Origin: Actinomycetes bacterium
GTDB lineage: Bacteria > Actinomycetota > Acidimicrobiia > Acidimicrobiales > RAAP-2
NCBI GenBank assembly: GCA_021818265.1
Contig: JAKAEP010000003.1
Span: forward strand, 50,335-114,334
Reading direction: 5' to 3'
Length of the DNA stretch: 64,000 nt
Numbering within the stretch: position 1 is the first letter of the stretch; each line of letters starts with the position of its first letter. Below are positions 33,244 to 42,293 of this stretch, piece by piece. The notes beneath the pieces were generated by a model. That model had not been told where the DNA came from, made no database searches, and was given only the letters and a program-made list of their open reading frames with translations. A program made the translations under genes and the position numbers.

Positions 33244-33977
33244 GACACCGCCTCGTTGATGATGGCGCCGCCCATGTAGACCCGACGGACGGCTTCGGAG
33301 TTGAGGACCTCCCGGGGCGCGCCGTCGGCAACCAGCTCCCCCCCGGCGAGGCAGACCAGTCGGTCGACCGTCGAGAGCAGGGCTCGCACGACGTGCTCGA
33401 TCCAGACGATCGTCACCCCGTCGGCGCGCAGGGAGCGGATCACCTCGGTCAGCTCGACGACCTCGAGGTCGGTCAATCCGCCGGCGATCTCGTCGAGCAA
33501 GAGCAGCTCCGGCCCGGTCGCGAGCGCCCGGGCCAGTTCGAGTCGCTTGCGGTGCAAGAGGCCGAGCGCCCCCGCCGGCCGGTTGGCCAGGTCGATGAGG
33601 CCCGTGCGCACCAGCGCGTCGAGCGCCCGCTCGGAGCCCTCGCGCCCGTGGACCCGCGCGCCCTGGTGCACGGCGACGAGGGCGTTCTCGAAGACCGACA
33701 GGTGCTCGAAGGGTTGGGGGATCTGGTAGGTCCGCCCGATCCCCGCCCGGCACCGGGTGGCCACCGCGGCGCGGGTGATGGAACGCCCCTTGAAGAGGAT
33801 CTCCCCCGCGTCGACGCGAACGTCGCCCGCGATCATCGAGAAGAGCGTCGTCTTGCCCGCCCCGTTGGGTCCCACGATGCCGACCGCGTCGCCCGCCTCC
33901 AGCTGCAGGGAGACGCCGTCGGCCACGACCACCTGGCCGAAGCGCTTCGAGACGCCCTGCAACTGGAGGAGGGACAC
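33240..33977 (-). CDS. livG: Branched-chain-type ABC transporter ATP-binding protein LivG (second system)
   Basis: The 245-residue ATPase has Walker A GPNGAGKTT (residues about 36-44), the LivG-specific GIGRTYQIPQPFEHLSVFEN stretch and Walker B LLLLDEIAGGLTD. The signature loop is LGLLHRKRLELARAL, a degenerate form common in LivG. Compared with most LivG proteins, LDEPxAGL is altered to LDEIAGGL. It follows livK by 42 bases and overlaps livF. Confidence 0.91.
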   Translation of the reverse strand: MSLLQLQGVSKRFGQVVVADGVSLQLEAGDAVGIVGPNGAGKTTLFSMIAGDVRVDAGEILFKGRSITRAAVATRCRAGIGRTYQIPQPFEHLSVFENALVAVHQGARVHGREGSERALDALVRTGLIDLANRPAGALGLLHRKRLELARALATGPELLLLDEIAGGLTDLEVVELTEVIRSLRADGVTIVWIEHVVRALLSTVDRLVCLAGGELVADGAPREVLNSEAVRRVYMGGAIINEAVS

Positions 33978-34019
33978 GGTCGACTACTTCTGGGGCGCGT
34001 TACGCGTGCGGGCGTCCGG

Positions 34020-35459
34020 CTAGGGGTTCGTCGGCTCCAGGGACGCCTGGAGGGGGATGTGGGGGTTGAGAGAGTTGTCGACCACGTAGGGCGACCACGG
34101 CCACTTCTTGCCCCCGACGAGCTTCGTCGAGCCCGGCTTCCACTGGATCCCGACCGGCTTGATGATGCCGATGCCCTTGGCGGGCGCGGTCTTGGCCGAG
34201 AAGTTGAGCGGGCCGCACATGCCCACGTAGTTGACCTCCCGGAGGGCGTGCGCGACGGCCTTGCGGTCGTGGGGGTTCTTCACCTTCTTCAGCGCCTCGA
34301 TGACGATCTCGAAGAGCGAGTAGGTCGAGCCCATCGACTGCACCCACTGGGTCTTGGTGACCTGCTGGTAGCGGGCGGCGAACTTCTCCGCCGTCATGCC
34401 CGTGAGCGACGACTTGTAGGGCGAGTTCGGCGTCCACCAGGCGTCGGTCGCGATGTTGTTCGACAGCGACCCGAGCGCGTACACGTCGGTCGGGAAGAGC
34501 ATCACCTTGGCGACGGTCGCCAGCTTCGGCTTGAACCCCTGCTGGTTGGCCTGCTTCCAGAAGGTGTTGAAGTCGGGCGGCAGCGGCGCGTTGACGTAGA
34601 AGTCGCACGGCTTGCCGTTGGCGCCCGCCTTGAACGTCTGGATCATCGAGGTGTAGTCGGTGGTGCCGTCGGTGTAGGCGCCGCCGAAGACCTCGACCCA
34701 CTGTCCGTGGCCCTCCGCCCCGCTGATCGCGTTGAGCGTCGGGGGCCACGCGGCCGCGAAGGCGTTGCCGTCGGCGTCGTTCGGGAACATCGCCGCGTAG
34801 ACGTTGGACGCGTTGAGCCGCTTCTGGATCTTCAGCCACATAGGCATGAACGTGCCGACGAACTCCGGGATGCCGAAGAAGAACATGGTGCAGTACGTCG
34901 GCGAGGTGCCCACCGCGTTGCCGGTCGCGCCGATCGAGTTCGAGGGGTTGACCCCGGTCCACCAGGCCTCCCACGGGCAGACGGTCGAGACGCACGGGAT
35001 GCCCGCCTGCTCGCACACCGCCGACACCGGGATGGTCGTCTCGGGCGCCGAGGAGGTCACGACGATGTCCACGCCGGTCGACTGGATCAGCTGGGTCGTC
35101 ACCTGGCTCGCCACCGAGGGGTTGGACTGGCTGTCCTTGACAGTGATCTCGAACTTGTAGGTCTTGCCACCGATCTTCATCCCCTTGTGGAAGGCGCCCG
35201 AGGCCTTCACCAGGCTGATGACGTAGCTGTCCGGTCCGGCGAAGTCCGCGAGCGCGCCCGTCTTGGGGGTGACGTAGCCGATCTTGATGACGTTCGACTT
35301 GCTCGCCGCCCCCGCCGCCGCCGCCTTGGCGAGGCTCGCGACCCCGCCGGCGAGGGCCGTCGCCCCGATCGCCTTAAGCCCGAGGCGTCGGCCGAACTCC
35401 ACGCTGCCCCAGCCCGGGACGACGATGCCCTCGTCCCCGTGCACTTGCTCACCGCTCAT
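34020..35459 (-). CDS. livK: ABC transporter substrate-binding protein (LivK-like, Tat-type signal)
   Basis: The 479-residue protein has an N-terminal twin-arginine segment (GRRLGLKAIG, Arg24-Arg25) followed by an Ala-rich hydrophobic stretch, consistent with Tat export; there is no lipobox cysteine. The mature part begins near IKIGYVTPKTGALADFAG, the first strand of type I periplasmic binding proteins of the LivK/Peripla_BP_6 class. At about 480 residues it is longer than E. coli LivK (around 370), like binding proteins for aromatic or amide compounds. It leads the livK-G-F-H-M unit. ATG 35459 has a G-rich ribosome site (GGGGGG) upstream. Confidence 0.88.
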   Translation of the reverse strand: MSGEQVHGDEGIVVPGWGSVEFGRRLGLKAIGATALAGGVASLAKAAAAGAASKSNVIKIGYVTPKTGALADFAGPDSYVISLVKASGAFHKGMKIGGKTYKFEITVKDSQSNPSVASQVTTQLIQSTGVDIVVTSSAPETTIPVSAVCEQAGIPCVSTVCPWEAWWTGVNPSNSIGATGNAVGTSPTYCTMFFFGIPEFVGTFMPMWLKIQKRLNASNVYAAMFPNDADGNAFAAAWPPTLNAISGAEGHGQWVEVFGGAYTDGTTDYTSMIQTFKAGANGKPCDFYVNAPLPPDFNTFWKQANQQGFKPKLATVAKVMLFPTDVYALGSLSNNIATDAWWTPNSPYKSSLTGMTAEKFAARYQQVTKTQWVQSMGSTYSLFEIVIEALKKVKNPHDRKAVAHALREVNYVGMCGPLNFSAKTAPAKGIGIIKPVGIQWKPGSTKLVGGKKWPWSPYVVDNSLNPHIPLQASLEPTNP

Positions 35460-35472
35460 TGTGTTGCCCCCC

Positions 35473-35498
35473 TAGCACGAATGCCATTTCTTAGCACG
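35473..35498. promoter_or_regulatory. Seven-base direct repeat upstream of livK
   Basis: TAGCACG occurs at 35473-35479 and 35492-35498, a 19-bp periodicity close to two helical turns, within the 89-bp gap between vanA and livK. It may be a regulator-binding site or part of the promoter; the regulator is unknown. Confidence 0.35.
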
Positions 35499-35548
35499 CG
35501 GCGCTCTTCGCCACGTGGTCACTCTCGCCCCAACCACCGCTCGACCGC

Positions 35549-36583
35549 TCAGCTCGACGCCGCCAGCTCCTCTCGTGCCATCTCGTCCAGGATGCGACGT
35601 GCCGCCAGGCCGCCGCGGTCGATCTTGATCGAGACCTCGGTCGTCTCGTTGCCCTCGTCGAGGCGCGACTGCAAGATGGTGAGCGCGTCGACGTCCTCTT
35701 GGACGACGCCGGCCTGCATCTTGGCGAGGAAGTCGTCCACCGTGCGGTCCTCCACGGCGAAGTCCCGCGACAGCGCCCAGAAGTCCCAGACCGTCCGCTC
35801 CGTCGCGGGGGTGAGCCCGTAGAAGATCTTCATGTGGAAGGCGTGGTCGTCGCTCCCGTCGGGCAGCGGCGGGCGGCCCGTCGGCGCGAGGCGCGCGTTG
35901 AGTTGGTAGAAGCCCGGTGGGTGGTACTCGATGTCCTGCCAGCGGTCCACGAGGCCCTCGAGGCCCGTCGTGTTCGCGTAGAACGGCGGGCAGACCACCG
36001 CGGTCATGTGGCGGTAGACCTCGACGCGCCGGGCCGCCTCGTCGACCTCCACCTCGATCGGGGTCTCGGCGACCTCCGGGGTGCCGATCGAGCCCGCGTG
36101 GAGGAACGTCTCGTGCGAGAGGTCGAGCAGGTTGTCCACGAGCAGGGTGAAGTTGGCCTCGATCGCGGCGACCCCGGCGATCACGGCCCGCTCGTGCGAG
36201 GCCTCGAGCCACGGCGCGTCGGGCAGGAGCGTACGGTCGGGCTCGCCGGCGCCCATCCAGATGAAGACCCACGCGCCGCGCTCGACCAGCGGGTACGTGC
36301 GCACGTGCAGGCGGCTCGGGATCCGGTCCTGGCCGGGCACCGCCACGCACGAGCCCGCGGCGTCGAAGGTGAAGCCGTGGTAGCCGCACACCAGGTGCTC
36401 GCCGACGACCCGGCCCAGCGAGAGCGGGTAGCCCCGGTGCGGGCAGGTATCGCGCAGGGCGACCACCTCGCCCGAGTGGTTCCGGTACATCGCGACGTGC
36501 TCGCCCAGGATCGTCCGCCCGATCGGCCGCTCGGACAGCTCGGCCGCGAGCGCCGCGACGTACCAGCGCTGGCGAATGAACAC
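35549..36583 (-). CDS. vanA: Rieske-type aromatic O-demethylase oxygenase (vanillate O-demethylase VanA-like)
   Basis: The 344-residue oxygenase has a Rieske [2Fe-2S] site (Cys47, His49 in CPHRGYPLSLG; Cys66, His69 in CGYHG) and a mononuclear iron site in NLLDLSHETFLHAGSIG (Asp154, His157, His162). The DLSHETFLHAGSIG wording is that of VanA, which removes the methyl group of vanillate as formaldehyde to give protocatechuate. VanA needs a VanB ferredoxin-NAD reductase; none is encoded anywhere in this window. ATG 36583 is followed by FIRQRWYVAAL, the normal VanA start. It lies between livK and the divergent aldehyde dehydrogenase. Confidence 0.9.
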   Translation of the reverse strand: MFIRQRWYVAALAAELSERPIGRTILGEHVAMYRNHSGEVVALRDTCPHRGYPLSLGRVVGEHLVCGYHGFTFDAAGSCVAVPGQDRIPSRLHVRTYPLVERGAWVFIWMGAGEPDRTLLPDAPWLEASHERAVIAGVAAIEANFTLLVDNLLDLSHETFLHAGSIGTPEVAETPIEVEVDEAARRVEVYRHMTAVVCPPFYANTTGLEGLVDRWQDIEYHPPGFYQLNARLAPTGRPPLPDGSDDHAFHMKIFYGLTPATERTVWDFWALSRDFAVEDRTVDDFLAKMQAGVVQEDVDALTILQSRLDEGNETTEVSIKIDRGGLAARRILDEMAREELAASS

Positions 36584-36665
36584 TCCCTGTCTCCCCCTAT
36601 GAACCCAGGAGCGAGATGGACGTCGTCGGCCATCGGCTGGTGACGACGCTAGTGACTGTGTGCTA

Positions 36666-36674
36666 TTGAGTCAA
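36666..36674. promoter_or_regulatory. Short palindrome TTGAGTCAA in the vanA/vdh divergent region
   Basis: A 9-bp perfect dyad, TTGA-G-TCAA, sits 26 bases before the dehydrogenase start and 82 bases before vanA. The flanking region is AT-richer than its surroundings, as expected for a promoter. A regulator site is possible but unproven. Confidence 0.35.
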
Positions 36675-36700
36675 GTACGTTGAGATTGAAAGGGGCTCTG

Positions 36701-38158
36701 ATGGGACTCATGGACGGCGCGCCCTGGGGGGGCAAGATCTTCACCGGCGAGTGGGTCGCCGGATCGGGCGGCGAGCACCGCGTCACCGAGCCCGCGACCG
36801 GCGACGCGCTCGGCGCGGTCGGCTTGGCCACGCCGGCCGACGTCACCGCGGCCGCCGCCCGGGCCGCCGAGGCCCAGCGCGCCTGGGCCGAGCTGCCCTT
36901 CAACCAGCGCGCGGCCGTGCTGCGCCGCGCGGGCGACGCGTTCGTCGCGAACCACGCCGAGATCGCCGAGTGGATCGTGCGCGAGTCCGGGGCCATCGGG
37001 CCCAAGGGCGACCTCGAGGTCCACGTCGCGGCCGAGGAGTGCTACGAGGCCGCGGCGATCGCGTCGCACCCGATCGGCGAGATCCTCCGTTCGGAGTTCC
37101 CGCGCCTGAGCTTCAGCCGCCGGGTGCCCGTGGGCGTGGTGGGCGTGATCGCGCCGTTCAACTTCCCGCTCATCTTGTCGATCCGCTCGGTGGCCCCGGC
37201 CCTCGCGCTCGGCAACGCCGTCATCTTGAAGCCCGACCCCCGCACCGCCGTGTGCGGCGGCGTGTCGCTGGCGCGCGTCTTCGAAGAGGCCGGCCTCCCG
37301 GCCGGACTGTTCAGTGTGCTGCCGGGCGGCGCCGACGTGGGCGAGGCCCTCGTCGTCGAGCCCTCGGTGCGCGTCATCGCCTTCACGGGTTCGACGGCCG
37401 CCGGCCGCACCGTCGGTGCGGTCGGGGCCCAGCACCTCAAGCGCGTCCACCTCGAGCTCGGCGGCAACTCCGCCCAGATCGTCATGGGCGACGTCGACGT
37501 GGAGAAGGCCGCCTCGGTCGGGGCCTTCGGGTCCTTCTTCCACCAGGGCCAGATCTGCATGACGACCGGGCGCCACATCGTCGACGCGGCGATCGCCACC
37601 GACTACGCGGCGGCCCTGGCCGAGCACGCGAAGCACCTGCCGGTGGGTGACCCCAAGACCGGCCAGGTCGCCCTCGGCCCGCTGATCGACGAGCGCCAGC
37701 GCGACCGGGTCCACGCCATGGTCTCGGACACGGTCGCCGCCGGCGCCACGGTCGCGGCCGGCGGATCCTACGAGGGGCTCTTCTACCAGCCCACCGTCTT
37801 GACCGACGTGCCGCTCAGCGCGCCGGCCTACGCCGAGGAGGTCTTCGGCCCGGTGGCGCCGGTCGTGCCGTACCACTCGCTCGACGAGGCGGTCGCCCTC
37901 GCCTCGGCCTCGCCCTACGGGCTCAGCTTCTCGATCCTCGCCGGGGACGGGCTCAAGGCGCTCGAGGTGGCCAGTCGCATCCCCTCGGGGGCCATCCACA
38001 TCAACGACATGACCGTGGCCGACGAGGCGACGATCCCCTTCGGCGGGTTCGGCGTCTCGGGCAACGGCTCGCGCATGGGCGGCCTCGCCAACCTCGAGGC
38101 CTACACCGAGCGCCAGTGGGTCACCGCCCAGAGCGAGCTGCCGGCCTACCCCTTCTAG
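36701..38158 (+). CDS. vdh: Aryl-aldehyde dehydrogenase (vanillin/4-hydroxybenzaldehyde dehydrogenase)
   Basis: The 485-residue aldehyde dehydrogenase shows IAPFNFPLILSIRSVAPAL, the general base Glu252 in ELGGNSAQIV and the nucleophile Cys286 in GQICMTTGRH. The combination HQGQICMTTGRHI and the ending NLEAYTERQWVT is typical of benzaldehyde/vanillin dehydrogenases. It would oxidise the aldehydes made by FerB to vanillate and 4-hydroxybenzoate. ATG 36701 lies six bases after AAAGGGG; an earlier TTG at 36680 has no ribosome site. Confidence 0.88.
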   Translation: MGLMDGAPWGGKIFTGEWVAGSGGEHRVTEPATGDALGAVGLATPADVTAAAARAAEAQRAWAELPFNQRAAVLRRAGDAFVANHAEIAEWIVRESGAIGPKGDLEVHVAAEECYEAAAIASHPIGEILRSEFPRLSFSRRVPVGVVGVIAPFNFPLILSIRSVAPALALGNAVILKPDPRTAVCGGVSLARVFEEAGLPAGLFSVLPGGADVGEALVVEPSVRVIAFTGSTAAGRTVGAVGAQHLKRVHLELGGNSAQIVMGDVDVEKAASVGAFGSFFHQGQICMTTGRHIVDAAIATDYAAALAEHAKHLPVGDPKTGQVALGPLIDERQRDRVHAMVSDTVAAGATVAAGGSYEGLFYQPTVLTDVPLSAPAYAEEVFGPVAPVVPYHSLDEAVALASASPYGLSFSILAGDGLKALEVASRIPSGAIHINDMTVADEATIPFGGFGVSGNGSRMGGLANLEAYTERQWVTAQSELPAYPF

Positions 38159-38171
38159 GGGGCCCGCGGGC

Positions 38172-39365
38172 TCAGTCGCCCAGGTCCACGCTGGAGAGGT
38201 CGACGTAGTTGCGCGCGAGCGTCTCGGTGGCCGTGCGGACGCTCACGGCCTGACGCAGCCGGGCGAGCTGCACGCCGTTCTCGAAGTCGTCGCTCGGGTG
38301 GGGGTGGAGCATCTGGGTCATGTAGGTCGAGAACTCCTCGGCCCGCCAGATCCGACGGAGACAGGCGTCGGAGTAGGCGTCGAGCGGGCGTTCGTCGCCC
38401 TCGAGCACCCCGGCCACCAGGGCCGGGGCGAGTCGGCGCACGTCGGCGAGGGCGAGGTTCATCCCCTTGGCACCGGTCGGGGGCACGATGTGGGCGGCGT
38501 CCCCGGCGAGCACCAGGCGCCCGTAGCGCAGCGGGGCGCGCACGATCGAGCGCATCGCCGTGATCGAGCGCTCCACGACCGGCCCCTCCTCGATCGTGGG
38601 CATCTCGGCCGTGGCCAGGCGGGCGTTGAGCTCGGCCCAGATCCGGTCGTCCGACCAGTTCTCGAGCGACTCGCTCGGGTCGACCCCGAGGTAGAGGCGG
38701 CTGATGGTCGGTGAGCGCATCGAGTAGAGCGCGAAGCCCCGCTCGTGGCGGCAGTAGATCAGCTCCTCGGTGGCGGGCGGGGCCTCGGCGAGGATCCCGA
38801 GCCACGCGTAGGGGTAGGTGCGTGCGGCCACGCTGAAGTGGCCCTCGGGCACGCCGCGCGCGGCCACGCCGTGGGCGCCGTCGGCGCCCACCACCCAGTC
38901 GGCCTCGACCCGCACGGGGCCCTCGGGGCCCGTCGCGACCACGACCGGCCGGTCCTGGTCGAGCCCCTCGATGGCCTCGACCTCGGTCTCGAAGAGCAGG
39001 GGCCGCCCCGACGCCAGGCGCAGCCGGTTGAGGTCCTTCACGAGCTCGGTCTGGCCGTAGACGGTGATCGGGTGGCCGTCGTAGAGCTCCGAGAGCGCCA
39101 CCCGATGGGACCGGCCCTCGAAGCGCAGCTCGATGCCGTGGTGCACGAGGCCCTTCTCGCGCATCCGCTCGCCGACCCCGATCTCGGCGAGGAAGTTGGC
39201 GATCCCGTACTCGATGACCCCCGCGCGCACGCGCTGCTCGACGTAGGCCCGGCTGCGCCGCTCCAGGACGACCGTCTCGACCCCGGCGGCGTCGAGGAGG
39301 TGGCCGAGCACGAGCCCGACCGGTCCCGCCCCGACGATGGCCACCGGAACTCGAATGGTCTCCAC
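38172..39365 (-). CDS. pobA: 4-Hydroxybenzoate 3-monooxygenase PobA
   Basis: The 397-residue flavoprotein hydroxylase has the FAD-binding GAGPVG at residues 12-17, RAGVIEYG near residue 47 and VVGADGAHG. The second FAD motif lies in LVLAGDAAHIVPPTGAKGMNLA. These last residues are the diagnostic PobA segment, and the length matches the Pseudomonas enzyme (394). It converts 4-hydroxybenzoate to protocatechuate with NADPH and oxygen, feeding the lig operon next door. The GTG start at 39365 has GGGAGGG five bases upstream. It is convergent with vdh and divergent from ligK. Confidence 0.92.
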   Translation of the reverse strand: METIRVPVAIVGAGPVGLVLGHLLDAAGVETVVLERRSRAYVEQRVRAGVIEYGIANFLAEIGVGERMREKGLVHHGIELRFEGRSHRVALSELYDGHPITVYGQTELVKDLNRLRLASGRPLLFETEVEAIEGLDQDRPVVVATGPEGPVRVEADWVVGADGAHGVAARGVPEGHFSVAARTYPYAWLGILAEAPPATEELIYCRHERGFALYSMRSPTISRLYLGVDPSESLENWSDDRIWAELNARLATAEMPTIEEGPVVERSITAMRSIVRAPLRYGRLVLAGDAAHIVPPTGAKGMNLALADVRRLAPALVAGVLEGDERPLDAYSDACLRRIWRAEEFSTYMTQMLHPHPSDDFENGVQLARLRQAVSVRTATETLARNYVDLSSVDLGD

Positions 39366-39496
39366 GCGCCCTCCCGTCCGCGACAGAACCTATCGCGCGC
39401 GGCCGGGGGTGTTTGCCAGGTGCCTTGCGACGTGCCACAGTGGGTGGACCACGGCGTCAGCGTTGAGGACGTGGGTCGCGCAATCGAAGGGGACCT

Positions 39497-40183
39497 ATGG
39501 CCGTCGTCGTCACGAACACGCCACGGACCCCGCTCGCGCTCGTCGAGGAGTTCGCCGTCCTCGGGGTCGCCACGGTCCACGAGGCGCAGGGCCGAACGGG
39601 GCTGCTCCACCACCGCCTGCGCCCGATCTACCGGCCGATCCACGTGGCCGGCACCGCCCTCACCTGCGAGGTCGCCCCCGGCGACAACTGGTCGATCCAC
39701 GTCGCGGCCGAGCAGGCCCGCCCCGGCGACGTCCTCGTCGTCACGCCCACGAGCCCTTGCGACGACGGCTACTTCGGCGAGCTGCTCGCGACCAGCCTCC
39801 GGGCCCAGGGGGTGCGCGGGCTCGTCATCGACGCCGGCGTGCGCGACGTCGCCGAGCTCACCGCCCTGGGCTTCCCCGTCTGGTCGAGAACCGTGAGCGC
39901 CCAGGGGACGGTCAAGGAGACACCGGGCAACGTCCAGACACCGATCGTCGTCGCCGGCCAGCGCGTCGAGCCCGGCGACGTGATCGTCGCCGACGACGAC
40001 GGCGTCGTCGTCGTCGCGCGCGACCGGGCCGAGGCGGTGCTCGACGCGGCGCGCGCCCGCGAGGCGAACGAGGCCGCCAAGCGCGCCCGCCTCGCCGCCG
40101 GCGAGCTGGGGCTCGACCTCTACGCCATGCGCGATCGCCTGGCCGAGCGGGGCCTCACCTACCGTGAGTACGACGGGGCATGA
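39497..40183 (+). CDS. ligK: 4-Carboxy-4-hydroxy-2-oxoadipate aldolase (LigK)
   Basis: This 228-residue RraA-fold protein has [27 protein letters not shown], the metal-site stretch [14 protein letters not shown], and [13 protein letters not shown]. These mark the class II pyruvate aldolases of the HMG/CHA type rather than RNase E regulators. It splits 4-carboxy-4-hydroxy-2-oxoadipate into pyruvate and oxaloacetate, the last step of protocatechuate 4,5-cleavage, and usually also decarboxylates oxaloacetate. ATG 39497 has AAGGGGA upstream. It is the first gene of a seven-gene overlapping operon. Confidence 0.92.
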   Translation: MAVVVTNTPRTPLALVEEFAVLGVATVHEAQGRTGLLHHRLRPIYRPIHVAGTALTCEVAPGDNWSIHVAAEQARPGDVLVVTPTSPCDDGYFGELLATSLRAQGVRGLVIDAGVRDVAELTALGFPVWSRTVSAQGTVKETPGNVQTPIVVAGQRVEPGDVIVADDDGVVVVARDRAEAVLDAARAREANEAAKRARLAAGELGLDLYAMRDRLAERGLTYREYDGA

Positions 40184-41277
40184 ACGACCAGCGGGCGATC
40201 GCCTGCTCGGTGCTGCGCGGGGGCACCAGCAAGGGCCTCTACTTCCGCGCCGAGGACCTGCCCGAGGCGCGCGCGGTGCGCGACCGGGTCCTGCTCGCCG
40301 CCCTGGGCTCACCCGACCCCCGCGAGATCGACGGGATGGGCGGCGCCCACCCCCTCACCTCGAAGGTCGCCGTCGTGCGCCGCTCGAACCGACCCGACGC
40401 GGACGTCGACTACCTCTTCTTGCAGGTGTGGCCCGACCGGCCCGAGGTCTCCGACACCCAGAACTGCGGGAACCTGCTCGCCGGGGTGGGCCCCTTCGCC
40501 CTCGAGGAGGGCCTCGTCGCCCCCGCGGGGGAGGTCACCGACGTGCGGATCTGGATGGAGAACACCCAGAGCCGGGCCGTCGCGCGCGTCCAGACCCCGG
40601 GGGGCGTCGTGCGCTACGCCGGCGACGCGCACATCGACGGCGTGCCCGGCACCCACGCGCCGATCCCCATCGAGTTCCTCGACGTGGCCGGCTCCTCGTG
40701 CGGGGCGCTGCTCCCGACCGGCCGGGTGCGCGACGTCGTCGAGGGCATCGAGGTGACCTGCGTCGACAACGGCATGCCGGTCGTCTGCGTGCGCGCCGCC
40801 GACCTGGGCCTGGAGGGCACGGAGTCCCCGGCCGACATCGAGGCGCGCCCGGAGGTGCGCGAGCGCGTCGAGGCGCTGCGCCTCGCCTGCGGCCCGCTCA
40901 TGAACCTCGGCGACGTCGCGAGCTCGACGGTGCCCAAGGTGAGCCTGCTCTCGCGCGCCCAGCGCGGCGGGGCCCTCTCCACCCGCACCTTCATCCCCCA
41001 CCGGGTCCACGAGGCGATCGGGGTGTTCGGCGCCGTCTCGGTGGCGACGGCCTGCGTGCTCACCGGCTCGGTCGCGGCGGAGGTGTCGGGGCTCCCCACG
41101 CGCCCGGGCGAGACGACCCTCGACATCGAGCACCCCACCGGCTACTTCTCGGTGACCCTGGAGGTGGTGGCGGGGCCCGACGGCCCGACCGTCGCGCGCG
41201 CCGCCCTGCTGCGCACGGCGAGGCTCTTGATGCGCGGCGAGGTGTACGTGCCCGACGCGACCTGGGAGGAGCGGTGA
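40180..41277 (+). CDS. ligU: 4-Oxalomesaconate isomerase/tautomerase, PrpF family (LigU/GalD)
   Basis: The 365-residue protein is of PrpF family, which has the diaminopimelate-epimerase fold. Typical stretches are [14 protein letters not shown] at the N-terminus, [30 protein letters not shown] and [16 protein letters not shown]. In SYK-6 (LigU) and Pseudomonas (GalD) such proteins isomerise 4-oxalomesaconate before hydration. The ATG overlaps the ligK stop (ATGA). Position between the aldolase and hydratase genes makes the assignment firm, though isomerase versus tautomerase chemistry cannot be told from sequence. Confidence 0.9.
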   Translation: MNDQRAIACSVLRGGTSKGLYFRAEDLPEARAVRDRVLLAALGSPDPREIDGMGGAHPLTSKVAVVRRSNRPDADVDYLFLQVWPDRPEVSDTQNCGNLLAGVGPFALEEGLVAPAGEVTDVRIWMENTQSRAVARVQTPGGVVRYAGDAHIDGVPGTHAPIPIEFLDVAGSSCGALLPTGRVRDVVEGIEVTCVDNGMPVVCVRAADLGLEGTESPADIEARPEVRERVEALRLACGPLMNLGDVASSTVPKVSLLSRAQRGGALSTRTFIPHRVHEAIGVFGAVSVATACVLTGSVAAEVSGLPTRPGETTLDIEHPTGYFSVTLEVVAGPDGPTVARAALLRTARLLMRGEVYVPDATWEER

Positions 41278-42293
41278 TCGTCGACTGCCACGGCCACTAC
41301 ACGACGGCCCCCGCGGCCCACAGCGCCTGGCGCGCCGCGCAGGTCGCGGCCGCCGCCGAGGGCCGCGTCGCCCCGGCGTACCCGACGATCGGCGACGACG
41401 AGATCCGCGAGACGATCGAGCAGAACCAGCTGCGCCTCCAGCGCGAGCGCGGGTCCGACCTGACGCTCTTCTCGCCACGGGCCTCGGCGATGGAGCACCA
41501 CGTGGGCGACGCGGCGGTCAGCCTCGCCTGGTCGAGGGCGTGCAACGACCTGATCGCCCGGGTGGTCGAGCTCTTCCCGGAGAACTTCGCCGGGGTGGCC
41601 ATGCTCCCCCAGTCCCCCGGCGCGGACCTCGCGGCCTCGGTGGCGGAGTTGCGCCGCTGTGTCGAGGAGCTGGGCTTCGTCGGCTGCAACCTCAACCCCG
41701 ACGTGAGCGGCGGCCGCTGGGACGGACCGCCGCTCACCGACCGCTACTGGTACCCGATCTACGAGGTCATGGTCGAGCTCGACGTGCCGGCCATGGTCCA
41801 CGTCTCGTCCAGCTGCAACCCGAACTTCCACGCGACCGGCGCGCACTACATCAACGCCGACACCACCGCCTTCATGCAGCTGATCCAGGGCGACCTCTTC
41901 GCCGACTTCCCCACCCTGCGCCTGGTGATCCCCCACGGCGGGGGCGCCGCGCCCTACCACTGGGGCCGCTACCGCGGGCTCTGCGACATGCTGGGTCGCC
42001 CGCCCCTCGAGGAGCACGTCATGGGCAACGTCTACTTCGACACCTGCGTCTACCACCAGCCCGGTATCGACCTGCTCCTCGAGGTCGTCGACACCCCGAA
42101 CGTCCTGTTCGGGTCGGAGATGCTCGGCGCGGTGCGCGGGGTCGACCCGCGCACCGGCCACCACTACGACGACACCAAGCGCTACCTCGACGCCGCGACG
42201 CTCACCGCCCCCGCGCGCCAGGCGATCGACGAGCGCAACGCCCGGCGCGTCTACCCCCGCCTCGACGCGCGCCTCGAGGCCTTGGGGCGATGA
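41274..42293 (+). CDS. ligJ: 4-Oxalomesaconate hydratase (LigJ, amidohydrolase family)
   Basis: The 339-residue protein begins [15 protein letters not shown] with metal-ligand His6 and His8. It continues with GFVGCNLNPDVSGGRW, VHVSSSCNPNFHATGAHYINADTTAF (shortened: HVSSSCN and NFHATGAHY), IPHGGGAAPYHWGR and LFGSEMLGAVRGVDPRTG. These are characteristic of the LigJ-type zinc hydratases in the amidohydrolase superfamily. It adds water to oxalomesaconate to give 4-carboxy-4-hydroxy-2-oxoadipate. GTG 41274 overlaps the ligU stop (GTGA); its own stop overlaps ligI (ATGA). Confidence 0.93.
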   Translation: MIVDCHGHYTTAPAAHSAWRAAQVAAAAEGRVAPAYPTIGDDEIRETIEQNQLRLQRERGSDLTLFSPRASAMEHHVGDAAVSLAWSRACNDLIARVVELFPENFAGVAMLPQSPGADLAASVAELRRCVEELGFVGCNLNPDVSGGRWDGPPLTDRYWYPIYEVMVELDVPAMVHVSSSCNPNFHATGAHYINADTTAFMQLIQGDLFADFPTLRLVIPHGGGAAPYHWGRYRGLCDMLGRPPLEEHVMGNVYFDTCVYHQPGIDLLLEVVDTPNVLFGSEMLGAVRGVDPRTGHHYDDTKRYLDAATLTAPARQAIDERNARRVYPRLDARLEALGR

